From: Paenibacillus catalpae
GTDB taxonomy: Bacteria; Bacillota; Bacilli; Paenibacillales; Paenibacillaceae
DNA length: 64,000 bases
NCBI RefSeq assembly: GCF_900112695.1
Contig: NZ_FOMT01000005.1
Location: 69,957-133,956, forward strand
Direction of reading: 5' to 3'
Below, piece by piece: positions 7,951 through 17,142 of the stretch (within the stretch, counting starts at the first letter, position 1; every line of letters begins with the position of its first letter). The notes below the pieces were generated by a model, which worked only from the letters and a program-made list of their open reading frames with translations, was not told where the DNA came from and ran no database searches. Position numbers and translations under genes: made by a program.

Positions 7951-9015
7951 ATGAGAGATAAGCTGAAGCTCGCGCTAAAGGTAGTCACTAGGCTTGGTCA
8001 AATCAGCCTCATGCTGCTGTTTATTACAAGTAGCTGGACGGCCGTCTATTATTTCAGTTACTGGTTATATAACAAAATCGATTGGACTCCTCATCATTAT
8101 GTTGCTCAACTGCTGAATCTGCTTGGCGGTCTGTTTTTAATGGGGCTCGTGATTCAACTGATTGGCTTTTTATTTTTTCACAAGCGACACAAAGAATTTA
8201 CGAATTCGATGAAAGACGCCCTTAGACGGATAGCGCAAGGGGACTTCAAGGTGCGTCTAAACTTCGGCAGGATGGATCCCAGATACATGGAGATTCTTGA
8301 TGAGATTAACTTGATGGCGGACGGGCTTGAGAAGCTGGAGGAGCTTCGCCAGGAGTTCATCTCGGACGTGTCGCATGAAATTCAGACACCGCTGACGTCC
8401 ATCAGCGGTTTTGCTCGTGCGCTGCAGAATGAATCGATTGATTCTGACACCCGGTTTAAATATTTGCGTATTATCGAAGGTGAAAGCTCCAGGCTGTCCA
8501 AGCTTAGCGAGAATCTGCTCCGGCTGGCATCGCTCGATTCGGAGAAGCATCCCTTCGAACCGAAGCGTTACCGGCTCGATCGCCAGCTCGGGACGCTTAT
8601 TCTTTCCTGCGAGCCGCAGTGGACGGCCAAGTCAATTGATCTTAACGCGGATCTGGATGATATATATGTGGAAGCGGACGAAGATCTGCTCAGTCAGGTC
8701 TGGATCAATTTGATCAGCAACAGCATCAAGTTTACACCGGAAGGCGGGCAGATCGACATTACGCTTGCGCAGACCGAAGGCCATGCGGAATTCCGTATCA
8801 AGGATACCGGAATTGGGATAGCCGCTGACCAGCAGGCGCTGATTTTTGAACGGTTCTTCAAGGCGGATAAGGCAAGAAGCCGCAAGGTTGGGGGAAGCGG
8901 GCTTGGTCTGTCGCTTGTGAAGAAAATCGTAGAGATGCATCACGGCACGATTAAGGTCGAAAGTGAGCTTGGCCAAGGCTCTGTCTTTATCGTTACGTTG
9001 CCGACGGATTTGTAA
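7951..9015 (+). CDS. Membrane sensor histidine kinase (HssS-like)
   Basis: A 354-residue kinase partnered with the preceding regulator. It has two membrane helices, about residues 17-38 and 53-76, with only a very short external loop between them, then a HAMP linker (77-132). The dimerisation domain has phospho-acceptor H142 (SHEIQTPLTS), and the ATPase domain has an N box (NLISNSIKF), G1 (DTGIGI), F box (FERFFKADKARS) and G2 (GGSGLGLS). The loop of about 15 residues suggests sensing within the membrane or through a partner such as the adjacent exporter, as in intramembrane-sensing kinases. It is the last gene of the ABC-regulator-kinase operon. Confidence 0.92.
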   Translation: MRDKLKLALKVVTRLGQISLMLLFITSSWTAVYYFSYWLYNKIDWTPHHYVAQLLNLLGGLFLMGLVIQLIGFLFFHKRHKEFTNSMKDALRRIAQGDFKVRLNFGRMDPRYMEILDEINLMADGLEKLEELRQEFISDVSHEIQTPLTSISGFARALQNESIDSDTRFKYLRIIEGESSRLSKLSENLLRLASLDSEKHPFEPKRYRLDRQLGTLILSCEPQWTAKSIDLNADLDDIYVEADEDLLSQVWINLISNSIKFTPEGGQIDITLAQTEGHAEFRIKDTGIGIAADQQALIFERFFKADKARSRKVGGSGLGLSLVKKIVEMHHGTIKVESELGQGSVFIVTLPTDL

Positions 9016-9065
9016 GAACTTTGTAAGAAATGGTTACGAGTTCGTTTAGAATTCGGAGGTATGAT
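9009..9065 (+). promoter_or_regulatory. Direct repeats and promoter before second two-component operon
   Basis: TTTGTAAGAA occurs twice, at 9010-9019 and 9021-9030, with an 11-base period, which is the geometry of OmpR/PhoB-family tandem sites (TGTAAG at 9011 and 9022). A -10 TATGAT lies at 9060-9065; the -35 is poor (TTACGA at 9034, 20-base spacing), as in activator-dependent promoters. The site overlaps the stop codon of the upstream kinase and would drive the kinase-regulator-RND operon. Which of the two regulators binds is unknown. Confidence 0.5.
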
Positions 9066-9109
9066 AAACGATAGATTCAATAACTGCTGTAAGTCAGGGT
9101 GAGTATCGT

Positions 9110-10588
9110 TTGTCCATTCGAGTGAAGTTGTATTTGTCGTATGTGGCCATGGTATTTCTTCCGATGGTTCTGATCCTAAGTTTTGTGGTGTTTCTGCTGT
9201 ATGCCGGCGGAATGCAGGATCTTCGGGAATATTTCCGCGTGGAAAAGGAGGAGAAGACGAATCAGTCCCTGATCTACGGGGAGTTGAAATATGTCATTGA
9301 GAATGATACCGACAAGCTTTCCTCTCCCGGCTACATCGAAGATCTTCAGCGAAGGCTGGCCGAACAATGGGCGGGTATCATTTTTGCCAAGGATGAAGTC
9401 ATCACCGATGTTCCGCTCTTTCTGAAGGAGCTGTCGCCGCATGAAGACTGGCAGGCTTTGTTCAACGAATCACCGGATGCTGTATCCTTCAAGGCATTTA
9501 AGTTCCAGATCAATGAAATCTCTTTCCAATATCCCGATGGGCACAGCGGCCAGATGCTTCTTCTCAGGCGATATGATGTTGTACCGCCTCTCTGGCGGCC
9601 AGTGGGTGCGTTAATTTTTAGTGCGGTTGTTGGACTTACGAGTTTGCTCCTTACTTACTTCGTTTCCCGCAGTATTTTTCGGCCGATTCATGCGCTGAAA
9701 ACGGCTGCCCTGCAGATCAAAGACGGCGACTTGTCACAGCAGGTTGTTGTCAGGAGCAAAGGAGAAGTCGGTCAGCTCGCTGCCGCGTTTGAAGCCATGA
9801 GGATTCAGCTTAAGGAATCCATCGACCAAAGCCTTCAGTACGAGGAGAACCGGAAGCAGCTGCTGTCTCACATTTCCCATGATTTGAAGACGCCGATCTC
9901 AGCTATTAAGGGTTATGTGGAAGGGATTATGGACGGAATAGCCAACACCGATGAGAAGCGTCAACGGTATATGGAGACGATCTATCATAAAGCCAACGAT
10001 ATGGATCAGTTGATTGATGAGCTGTTTTTATTTTCCAAGCTGGATTTGCATAAAGTCGCCTTTGATTTCAAGACGATAGACATGACCAAGTATTTGGAGC
10101 ACTTCCTGGATGAGCAGCGGTTTGATCTGGAGAAATCCGGCGTGTGGCTCAGCTTTGAAAGTTTCTCCGACCAGCCGCTGCTTATTGCAGCTGATCCGGA
10201 CAAGCTTGGCCGGGTGCTTACCAATATTTTGAACAATAGCGAGAAATATATGAGCCAGCTGCCAGTATCAGCGGACAAGCGAGTAAGGGTATCGGTTTGG
10301 GAGCGTGGCGATCATGTGCTGGTCGCAATCGAAGATTCGGGGCCAGGAATTGAGAAGGAAGATCTTCCTTATATCTTCGATCGGTTTTACCGGGCTGAGC
10401 AATCCCGTAATTCGGAGACTGGCGGAAGCGGGCTTGGTCTCGCAATCGTCAAACAAATCATTGAAGGGCATGGCGGTAAGGTTTGGGCGGAAAATGTAGA
10501 GGCTGGCGGAGCCAGATTCTGCTTGCTACTCCCAAAAGCGCTGCCGGTAAGAACGGTGACAGAGCATGAAGAGCATATTAATCATTGA
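9110..10588 (+). CDS. Sensor histidine kinase with extracellular domain
   Basis: A 492-residue kinase with membrane helices near residues 10-31 and 165-187 flanking an external domain of about 130 residues, then HAMP (188-240). The phospho-acceptor is H257 (SHISHDLKTPISA), followed by an ATPase domain with NILNNSEKY, DSGPGI, FDRFYRAEQS and GGSGLGLAI. The start is TTG 9110, with AGGGTGAG at 9096-9103 about 6 bases before it. Its 3' end overlaps the response regulator by 23 bases, which implies translational coupling. The pair precedes an RND exporter, so envelope stress or an exported compound is the likely stimulus. The external domain was not recognised. Confidence 0.92.
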   Translation: MSIRVKLYLSYVAMVFLPMVLILSFVVFLLYAGGMQDLREYFRVEKEEKTNQSLIYGELKYVIENDTDKLSSPGYIEDLQRRLAEQWAGIIFAKDEVITDVPLFLKELSPHEDWQALFNESPDAVSFKAFKFQINEISFQYPDGHSGQMLLLRRYDVVPPLWRPVGALIFSAVVGLTSLLLTYFVSRSIFRPIHALKTAALQIKDGDLSQQVVVRSKGEVGQLAAAFEAMRIQLKESIDQSLQYEENRKQLLSHISHDLKTPISAIKGYVEGIMDGIANTDEKRQRYMETIYHKANDMDQLIDELFLFSKLDLHKVAFDFKTIDMTKYLEHFLDEQRFDLEKSGVWLSFESFSDQPLLIAADPDKLGRVLTNILNNSEKYMSQLPVSADKRVRVSVWERGDHVLVAIEDSGPGIEKEDLPYIFDRFYRAEQSRNSETGGSGLGLAIVKQIIEGHGGKVWAENVEAGGARFCLLLPKALPVRTVTEHEEHINH

Positions 10589-11255
10589 AGATGAGAAGGC
10601 CATTGCCGAGTTGGAGCGGGATTATCTGGAGAGCCACGGCTTCTCCGTGGAGATTGAAGGGCGCGGGGATATCGGGCTGCAGAAGGCATTAGGCGGATCC
10701 TATGATTTGATTATTTTGGATGTCATGCTGCCAAAGCTGGACGGGTTCGAGATCTGCCGGCAGATCAGGCAAACGAACAATATTCCTGTACTCATGGTAA
10801 CGGCTAAGAAAGAAGATATCGACAAGATCAGAGGGCTTGGTCTTGGCGCGGATGACTATATGACAAAGCCGTTTAGTCCCAGTGAGCTGGTCGCAAGGGT
10901 AAAGGCTCATCTGGCCCGATATGAACGGCTGACCGCTGACCGTGGCGAGAACCATGAGCAAATCCGTATCCGGGGTCTGCTGATTGATAAAACGTCCAGG
11001 CGGGTAACGATCCATGACCGGGAGGCTATGTTGACCTCCAAGGAATATGACTTGTTATTATTGCTTGCCGCACATCCAAACCGGGTATTTGAGAAGGAAG
11101 AACTGTTTGAGCGGATATGGGGTCTTGACTCGAACGGTGACGCAGCTACGGTAACGGTTCATATTCGGAGGCTGCGCGAGAAAATTGAACATGATCCGTC
11201 GAACCCGCAATATATCGAGACGATATGGGGCGTCGGATACCGGTTCAAAGTTTAG
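10566..11255 (+). CDS. OmpR-family response regulator upstream of RND exporter
   Basis: A 229-residue receiver plus winged-helix regulator. D9 forms the acidic pocket, D52 is the phosphorylation site (LIILDVMLPKLDG), with VTAKK and MTKPFSPSEL at the usual places. The C-terminus has SKEYDLLLLLA and IRRLREKIE, ending in WGVGYRFKV, as in the PhoB/YycF class. Its ATG lies inside the end of the kinase gene. It should bind tandem repeats, possibly those at 9010-9030, and activate its own operon with the exporter. Confidence 0.92.
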   Translation: MKSILIIEDEKAIAELERDYLESHGFSVEIEGRGDIGLQKALGGSYDLIILDVMLPKLDGFEICRQIRQTNNIPVLMVTAKKEDIDKIRGLGLGADDYMTKPFSPSELVARVKAHLARYERLTADRGENHEQIRIRGLLIDKTSRRVTIHDREAMLTSKEYDLLLLLAAHPNRVFEKEELFERIWGLDSNGDAATVTVHIRRLREKIEHDPSNPQYIETIWGVGYRFKV

Positions 11256-11278
11256 ACAATAGAGAAGGAGTGGAAGGT

Positions 11279-14200
11279 TTGAAGAGCATTATTAAGTTCT
11301 CGCTGAACAACAAATTTGCTTTATGGATTATGACGGTAATCGTCCTTTTCGCCGGCCTGTATTCCGGCCTGAACATGAAGATGGAGACACTTCCGGACAT
11401 CACAGTTCCGATTGTAAGTGTATCGACCGTGCTTCCAGGCGCTGCGCCTGAAGAAGTCATGGAGAAAATAACGAAGCCAATTGAGCAGCGGACACGCAAT
11501 ATGGAAGGTGTCGACAGTGTCAGCTCGACCTCTTACGAGAATGCTTCATCGGTCATTATTCAGTATAAATTTGGTACCGATATGAATAAGGCGGAAAGTG
11601 ACGTGAAGAGCCTGCTTGCCGATCTGTCCCTGCCTGAAGGGGCACAGGATCCAAGCGTATCCCGAATCAGCCTGAATGCATTCCCTGTTATCTCGCTTAG
11701 CATTGCGAATGACAACCAAAGCCTTGAGCAGTTGACGGAACTCGTCAATGGAAGCATCCTGCCGGATCTGCAAGGTATTGCCGGTGTAGCGGATGTACAG
11801 ATCTCCGGTCAGAACGTCATGCAAGGCGAGATCGAATTTGATCAAGCGAAGCTCGCACAGCTTGGCTTGAAAGAAGATATGGTGAAAGGCATTATTCAAG
11901 CCTCGGCCATGAAAGCTCCGCTTGGCATATTCGAATTTGGAGATTCCGAGAAAGCCATTGTTGTCGATGGTAACGTAACGACTGAAAAGGATCTGAACAA
12001 TCTTGTTCTGATGCCAACGGTCAAACTGAGCGATGTCGCGAAAGTAACCGTGGAAGGCAAAGCGGAATCTGTATCCCGCACGAATGGAAAAGACTCCATC
12101 GGGATTAACATTGTAAAAGCAGCTGATGCCAATACGGTTGATGTTGTAAACGATGTGAAAGACGCAATCAAAACCATGGAGGAGAAAAACGACGGTCTTA
12201 CCATCGTGACAACTCTTGACCAAGGCGCGCCAATTGAGAAATCAGTTGAAACGATGCTTAGCAAAGCGGTTATCGGCGCATTGTTCGCCGTTGTTATTAT
12301 CATGATCTTCCTGCGCGACATCCGTTCGACTGTCATTGCCGTCGTATCGATTCCGCTGTCGATTCTGATTGCGATGCTTCTGCTCGCTCAAATGGATATT
12401 ACGCTTAATATTATGACGTTAGGCGCGATGACGATCGCGATAGGACGGGTAATTGATGACTCGATTGTCGTAATCGAGAACGTGTACCGCCGCATGGCCT
12501 TAAAAGGCGAGAAGCTGAAGGGTAAAGAGCTTATTCTCGATGCAACGCGTGAAATGTTCGTTCCGATCATGTCCTCGACGATCGTAACGATTGCCGTATT
12601 CCTGCCGCTGTCGTTCGTATCCGGCATGGTTGGCGAGATCTTCACCCCGTTTGCCTTGACGGTTGTATTTGCACTCCTTGCTTCCTTGCTGGTAGCTATC
12701 ACGGTTGTGCCGATGCTGGCGCATATGATGTTCAGAAAAGGGATTAAGGAAGGCAAAGCGGTTGACCACGATAAGCATGGCCGACTGGCAACCTGGTACA
12801 AAGGTGTTCTGGCATGGTCCCTTAACCATAAAGTCATTACATCCGTGATCGCGATTGTGCTGCTGATTGGCAGTATCTCGCTCACTCCGCTGATCGGTAT
12901 GAGCTTCCTGCCGGGCGATGAGCAGAAATCGATGATTGTCACTTATAATCCGGCTCCAGGCGAAACGAAGGAGCAGGTTGAAGAAATGGCCCTTTCCGCG
13001 GAGAAAGAATTGATGAAGCGCGAAGGGATCACCATTGTTCAGTACGCGGTTGGCGGGCAAAATCCGTTTAGTCCGGCAGCATCGAAGCAGGCTTTGTTTA
13101 ACCTGACTTATGATGAAGACATGAAGAACTTTGGGGATGAGAAAGAACAGGTCGTTCCGCTTCTTCAGAAGCTTGGCGGCAAAGGCGAATGGAAAGAGCA
13201 GGACTTTGGTGCCGGCGGCGGTGTAGGCGGATCGACCATTTCGATGGTTGTATACGGTCCGGACATGGATTCGCTTGATCCGGTCGTTACTGATCTAATG
13301 ACGAAGCTGGAAGCGAATAAGGATCTGGAGAAAATAGATTCCAGCCTGTCTGAGCGGTATGATCAATACCGTCTGGTAGCGGATCAGGAGAAGCTCAGCC
13401 AATATGGTTTGACGGCTGGTCAAGTTGCGATGGCGCTTAGCCCGGTTAGAGATAATCCGGTGCTGACAACGATCAAGAAAGATAATGAAGATGTGAATGT
13501 GTATGTGAAGGTTGATACCAAGACATACAAGGATAAATCTGATCTGGAAAACGTAACGATCAAGTCGCCGGTAACCGGTGCCGAGGTTGCTTTGAAGGAT
13601 GTTGTAACCTTTGAAGAAGGCAAATCGCCTAATACGATTACCCGCCTCGACGACCGTATTAATGCGGAAGTGTCGGCAGATGTCGTATCGTCCAATGTCG
13701 CAGCCGTATCTGCTGATCTGCAAAAAATGATTGATGAAATGAAATTGCCTGCAGGTGTGGATATTGAAATCGGCGGCGTAGCCGAGGATATGCAAGAATC
13801 GTTCATGCAGCTTGGACTTGCGATGCTTGCCGCAATCGCGGTCGTATACCTCGTACTTGTTATCACGTTTGGCGGAGCACTTACACCATTTGCAATTCTG
13901 TTCTCGCTGCCATTCACTGTAATCGGGGCACTCGTTGGCTTGTACATTGCAGGTGAGACAATCAGCGTTACTGCAATGATTGGTATGCTGATGCTCATTG
14001 GCATCGTGGTGACGAATGCGATTGTACTCGTAGACCGTGTTATCCAAAAGCAAAAAGAAGGCTTTACTGTTCGTGAATCCCTTCTTGAGGCAGCCGGCAC
14101 TCGTCTGCGTCCGATCCTGATGACGGCTATTGCTACTGTAGGCGCACTCTTGCCGCTGGCATTTGGCTTTGAGTCGGGTGGCCTTATCTCGAAAGGGATG

Positions 14201-14314
14201 GCAATTACGGTTATCGGCGGTCTGATCAGCTCGACGCTGCTCACGCTGATCTTCGTGCCGATGGTTTACGAATTGTTCAACCATAAGAAAAAAGCAAAAG
14301 TAGCTGCTGAGTAA
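11279..14314 (+). CDS. RND-family efflux transporter (SwrC/YerP-like)
   Basis: A proton-driven exporter of about 1,011 residues with the duplicated RND fold: one helix, a large external loop, then a helical bundle, repeated. The paired acids of helix 4 are in IGRVIDDSIVVIENVYRRM, and the second repeat has IGMLMLIGIVVTNAIVLVD. In Bacillota such proteins (SwrC/YerP) export surfactin-like lipopeptides and work without an outer membrane channel; no adaptor gene is adjacent. The start is TTG 11279, set by AAGGAG at 11265-11270; the frame opening at 11225 would overlap the regulator. A strong terminator follows. Confidence 0.93.
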   Translation: MKSIIKFSLNNKFALWIMTVIVLFAGLYSGLNMKMETLPDITVPIVSVSTVLPGAAPEEVMEKITKPIEQRTRNMEGVDSVSSTSYENASSVIIQYKFGTDMNKAESDVKSLLADLSLPEGAQDPSVSRISLNAFPVISLSIANDNQSLEQLTELVNGSILPDLQGIAGVADVQISGQNVMQGEIEFDQAKLAQLGLKEDMVKGIIQASAMKAPLGIFEFGDSEKAIVVDGNVTTEKDLNNLVLMPTVKLSDVAKVTVEGKAESVSRTNGKDSIGINIVKAADANTVDVVNDVKDAIKTMEEKNDGLTIVTTLDQGAPIEKSVETMLSKAVIGALFAVVIIMIFLRDIRSTVIAVVSIPLSILIAMLLLAQMDITLNIMTLGAMTIAIGRVIDDSIVVIENVYRRMALKGEKLKGKELILDATREMFVPIMSSTIVTIAVFLPLSFVSGMVGEIFTPFALTVVFALLASLLVAITVVPMLAHMMFRKGIKEGKAVDHDKHGRLATWYKGVLAWSLNHKVITSVIAIVLLIGSISLTPLIGMSFLPGDEQKSMIVTYNPAPGETKEQVEEMALSAEKELMKREGITIVQYAVGGQNPFSPAASKQALFNLTYDEDMKNFGDEKEQVVPLLQKLGGKGEWKEQDFGAGGGVGGSTISMVVYGPDMDSLDPVVTDLMTKLEANKDLEKIDSSLSERYDQYRLVADQEKLSQYGLTAGQVAMALSPVRDNPVLTTIKKDNEDVNVYVKVDTKTYKDKSDLENVTIKSPVTGAEVALKDVVTFEEGKSPNTITRLDDRINAEVSADVVSSNVAAVSADLQKMIDEMKLPAGVDIEIGGVAEDMQESFMQLGLAMLAAIAVVYLVLVITFGGALTPFAILFSLPFTVIGALVGLYIAGETISVTAMIGMLMLIGIVVTNAIVLVDRVIQKQKEGFTVRESLLEAAGTRLRPILMTAIATVGALLPLAFGFESGGLISKGMAITVIGGLISSTLLTLIFVPMVYELFNHKKKAKVAAE

Positions 14315-14320
14315 AAACAA

Positions 14321-14362
14321 AACGGCTTCTTCGACCGGTAGTGGTCGAAGAAGCCGTTTTTC
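14321..14362 (+). terminator. Rho-independent terminator after RND gene
   Basis: A perfect 15-bp stem (14322-14336 with 14343-14357), a six-base loop GGTAGT, then TTTTTCTG. It ends the kinase-regulator-RND operon. Confidence 0.95.
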
Positions 14363-14430
14363 TGTTTGTCATGGGAAGCGGAGGTTATTTCGCGTAGGGT
14401 GTGACATTTCCCGCGGTTGGCGAATAATTC

Positions 14431-15618
14431 TTAGTATTTAACACCCTCTGAATAATTGTTGCCGGCATTCCACAATAAGTACTCCTCTACACCGGCATCA
14501 TGGAGCGCTTTGATCTGGGCTTCCACTTCGGCCGCACCGTATTTGATGTAATGTCCTTTGCCAAGCCAGCTGGCAGTGAAATCTTGAATCCATGGACGGA
14601 TAATCGGCTTCTTGTCGCCGATCGGATCCAGCTTTCTATGCGTGTCCTTCATCGCTCCGGCAATGGTGGCGTAGGGGCTTTTGTCCGGATCCTGCTGACC
14701 GAACCAGCCGGTACTGTAATGGCTTGGATAGATCATAGGCGAGATGACATGGACATCGCTTGAGATCTTTACAAAGTCCTGGCCAATGCCTTCAGCGGCA
14801 GGGACAGATGCGGCATAGCCGAAAATATCGACGGATACGCGGACACCAAGCGGTTCAAGCTGCTCTCTCGCGTACTGTACAAAGCCGGCAACCGCATCAA
14901 CGCGGCTTTGATCGGTTTTCGTGAAGGCAAGGGAATCTGCTTTTTTCTCGAAGCCTTCCGGAAATCTTACATAGTCAAATTGAATTTCTTTGAAGCCTAG
15001 GCTGACCGCTTCTTTGGCAATCGCCACATTGTATTCCCACACTTCAGGAATATACGGATTAACGAAGCTGTCTCCGTTGCCGTTGGCCCATAAAGAACCG
15101 TCTTCGTGACGATAGGAAAACTCAGGATGTTTCTTGGCAAGAACCGTATCCTTGAACACCACAATCCGCGCGATCGGATAGACCTTATGCGCCTCCAGCT
15201 TGGACATCAAAGCGTGAACGTCAGAAATGTATTTCTTCGCCGTACCCAGCTTCAGAAGCTCAGGTGATTGTGTCGGATAGGTTATGTATCCGTTATCATC
15301 TTTAATGTCAATAACCATGCTGTTAAGCTCTGTATCGTCCATGAGCTTCAGCAGCGTGTTGAGACGCGCTCCACCAGCGCTGTGCGCCGTTACGAAGACG
15401 CCTTTGACTGCGGGTGCATCCGGCTGCGGATCCGTCTTAATGCCGTCTTCAGTCGCCTCTGGTGTAGTTGCGGTGCTGGCGGGCACGGCTGAAATGATGG
15501 TTTGACCGGCAGCTGCGTTAAAAAGTGAAGCGGCGAGCTGCTTCGAGGCGGCATTCTCTTCTCCCGTTCCCGTAACAAGATGATACAAAAGCATCAGCGT
15601 CGAAAAGATAATGTCCAT
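14431..15618 (-). CDS. Putative glycoside hydrolase, DUF4015 family
   Basis: A 395-residue protein with a hydrophobic N-terminal segment (likely signal or anchor), a Ser/Thr/Ala/Pro-rich linker, then a TIM-barrel-like DUF4015 domain from about residue 80. Family hallmarks are VIDIKDDNGYITYPTQSP, IARIVVFKD, EIQFDYVRFPEG and SPMIYPSHY. The acidic residues in IDIKDD and FDYVRFPE are candidate catalytic residues. Such proteins are expected to act on extracellular glycans, but the substrate is unproven. ATG 15618 has GGGGAGAGGG just upstream and is preferred to the ATG ten codons earlier at 15648. Confidence 0.82.
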   Translation of the reverse strand: MDIIFSTLMLLYHLVTGTGEENAASKQLAASLFNAAAGQTIISAVPASTATTPEATEDGIKTDPQPDAPAVKGVFVTAHSAGGARLNTLLKLMDDTELNSMVIDIKDDNGYITYPTQSPELLKLGTAKKYISDVHALMSKLEAHKVYPIARIVVFKDTVLAKKHPEFSYRHEDGSLWANGNGDSFVNPYIPEVWEYNVAIAKEAVSLGFKEIQFDYVRFPEGFEKKADSLAFTKTDQSRVDAVAGFVQYAREQLEPLGVRVSVDIFGYAASVPAAEGIGQDFVKISSDVHVISPMIYPSHYSTGWFGQQDPDKSPYATIAGAMKDTHRKLDPIGDKKPIIRPWIQDFTASWLGKGHYIKYGAAEVEAQIKALHDAGVEEYLLWNAGNNYSEGVKY

Positions 15619-15741
15619 ATTATGCCCTCTCCCCGTTAGCGTTTTCATTCAAAGTATAAAGCAGAAGAAGGTTTCGTGGCATTATTTTTTTCGAGCGGGA
15701 CCCTTTCTAAGCAGGCAATTGTTTCATGTCCGGCTGCAAAC

Positions 15742-15773
15742 AAAAAAGCCTGCCGGCACGAAGCCGACAGGCT
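15742..15773 (-). terminator. Rho-independent terminator, minus strand
   Basis: Read on the minus strand, AGCCTGTCGGC pairs with GCCGGCAGGCT around a TTCGT loop (one G-U pair), followed by TTTTTT. It ends the transcript of the small gene at 15803-15997 before the DUF4015 gene. Confidence 0.9.
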
Positions 15774-15802
15774 AAACATTCTAAAATCTATACCCCATTT
15801 TG

Positions 15803-15997
15803 TCATTGCAGTAAAGCTTCTATTTGATGCTCGCAAATGCTGTGGTGTACAATTTCCCTTGCATCTTCCGGTTCCAGAACGGCTAATCCATCCCGCAGCA
15901 CGATGTTGATCGCAAGCTCGCGCTTCGTGAGGAAAGAACTTAGCTCGGGCACCAGCTTTTCCACAATCTGTGACAATGTGACTGTTTCCATATCCAC
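15803..15997 (-). CDS. Small hypothetical protein, 64 aa
   Basis: Not recognised. The product is a 64-residue soluble, largely helical and acidic protein with the segment EPEDAREIVHHSICEHQIEALL. The start is probably GTG 15997 (AAAGGG about 10 bases upstream), or ATG 15991. A clear terminator 30 bases downstream on the same strand supports a real transcript. The sequence has the length and helical look of small Paenibacillus conserved proteins, but I assign no function. Confidence 0.6.
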   Translation of the reverse strand: MDMETVTLSQIVEKLVPELSSFLTKRELAINIVLRDGLAVLEPEDAREIVHHSICEHQIEALLQ

Positions 15998-16143
15998 CTG
16001 AGCATCACCCTTTCATCATAGGTTCAGGGCAAATCATATGGCAAGAAAACAAAATTAACGGGATAACCACATTATAACAGGATGAATTGTAAAAACATAG
16101 GGATATGTATATGATTCCATGTTTGTCTATATTCATTCATGAC

Positions 16144-16983
16144 CTATTCCTTCGACCGGTGGAAATCGCCGATCACCCCTACCGTTTCCACGATGTTAAC
16201 GAATGCCCGGGCATCGATGGAAGCGATCGTTTTTCGCAACTCAGCCAGCTCGTACCGGGTACGAACGGTCATCAGCATGTCTTTTTCGGTTGAGGTGTAA
16301 GCGCCTCTTGTCTTAATTATAGTGATGCCGCGAGGATGGCTGAGCAGCTTCGCCAGCATCTCGTCGGTCTTGGTTGTAATGATAAAGGCAGTGACTTTAA
16401 TGTGCCGGACATGGATAATATCAACGACTTTGCCGCAGGTATAGATGGACAGCAGGGAATAGAGCGCCAGATTCCAATCCCTTGTAAACAGGACAAGAGC
16501 TGCGATGACAAGGCCGTTCAAAGTGAAAATAATGGAACCGACAGGTAAATCCCTTTTGCGTGTTATAATAGATGCGATGATGTCAAAACCTCCGGAGGAG
16601 CCGCCGTAACGAAGCGTCATACCAGTGCCTATGCCGAGTATGATTCCTCCGAAGACGGAGCCAAGCACCACATCTTTGGCAATCGCAGTAACCGGGATGA
16701 GCTGGAGAAATAAGGTCGAGGCGAGGACCGTGTACATGCTCCAGATAATGAACCGGCGGCCGACGATGAACCAGCCCCAGATCAGCACCGGGAGATTAAG
16801 CACCAGATACAGCCATCCGATATTTCCGCCAGTAATATAGCCAATCATCATGGCGACACCGGACAGGCCGCCGCTTAGCAATTGATGGGGAATAAGGAAT
16901 AAATTAAATGCGCCTGCAATTAGCAAAGCGCCTATAGTCATAACGACTGCCGTAACGGCAGGCTTGAAGGTCCATTTGTTCAT
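16144..16983 (-). CDS. YitT-family membrane protein (DUF161 + DUF2179)
   Basis: A 279-residue protein with five or six hydrophobic helices in residues 10-170 (for example ALLIAGAFNLFLIPHQLLSGGLSG and GGSSGGFDIIA) and a cytoplasmic DUF2179 domain in the last 90 residues (FIITTKTDEML to the end). Bacillus homologues are YitT, YqfU, YpjC and YvjA. Their function is unknown, although the family is sometimes annotated as transporters. The start ATG 16983 has GGAG about 9 bases upstream on the minus strand. It diverges from cshA, with about 160 bases between them. Confidence 0.9.
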   Translation of the reverse strand: MNKWTFKPAVTAVVMTIGALLIAGAFNLFLIPHQLLSGGLSGVAMMIGYITGGNIGWLYLVLNLPVLIWGWFIVGRRFIIWSMYTVLASTLFLQLIPVTAIAKDVVLGSVFGGIILGIGTGMTLRYGGSSGGFDIIASIITRKRDLPVGSIIFTLNGLVIAALVLFTRDWNLALYSLLSIYTCGKVVDIIHVRHIKVTAFIITTKTDEMLAKLLSHPRGITIIKTRGAYTSTEKDMLMTVRTRYELAELRKTIASIDARAFVNIVETVGVIGDFHRSKE

Positions 16984-17142
16984 TTGTGGTTAGCTCCATG
17001 ATCATTTCTCGCTGAAATTCAGCGGTTGTTAATCCATGGTAGTATGGCTTTTTGCCCATTGCTGGTATTCGTAAGTTGTTATGTGCTATAATGGTTTGGA
17101 TATTTTTTAGTAGGCTGCAGATAAAAGGAGTATGAGAAAAGT

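Noticed and set aside
13295..14320. 341-residue minus-strand frame opposite the RND gene
   Set aside because: Shadow frame; very Arg/His/Cys-rich, no motifs, and it runs over the terminator of the exporter operon.
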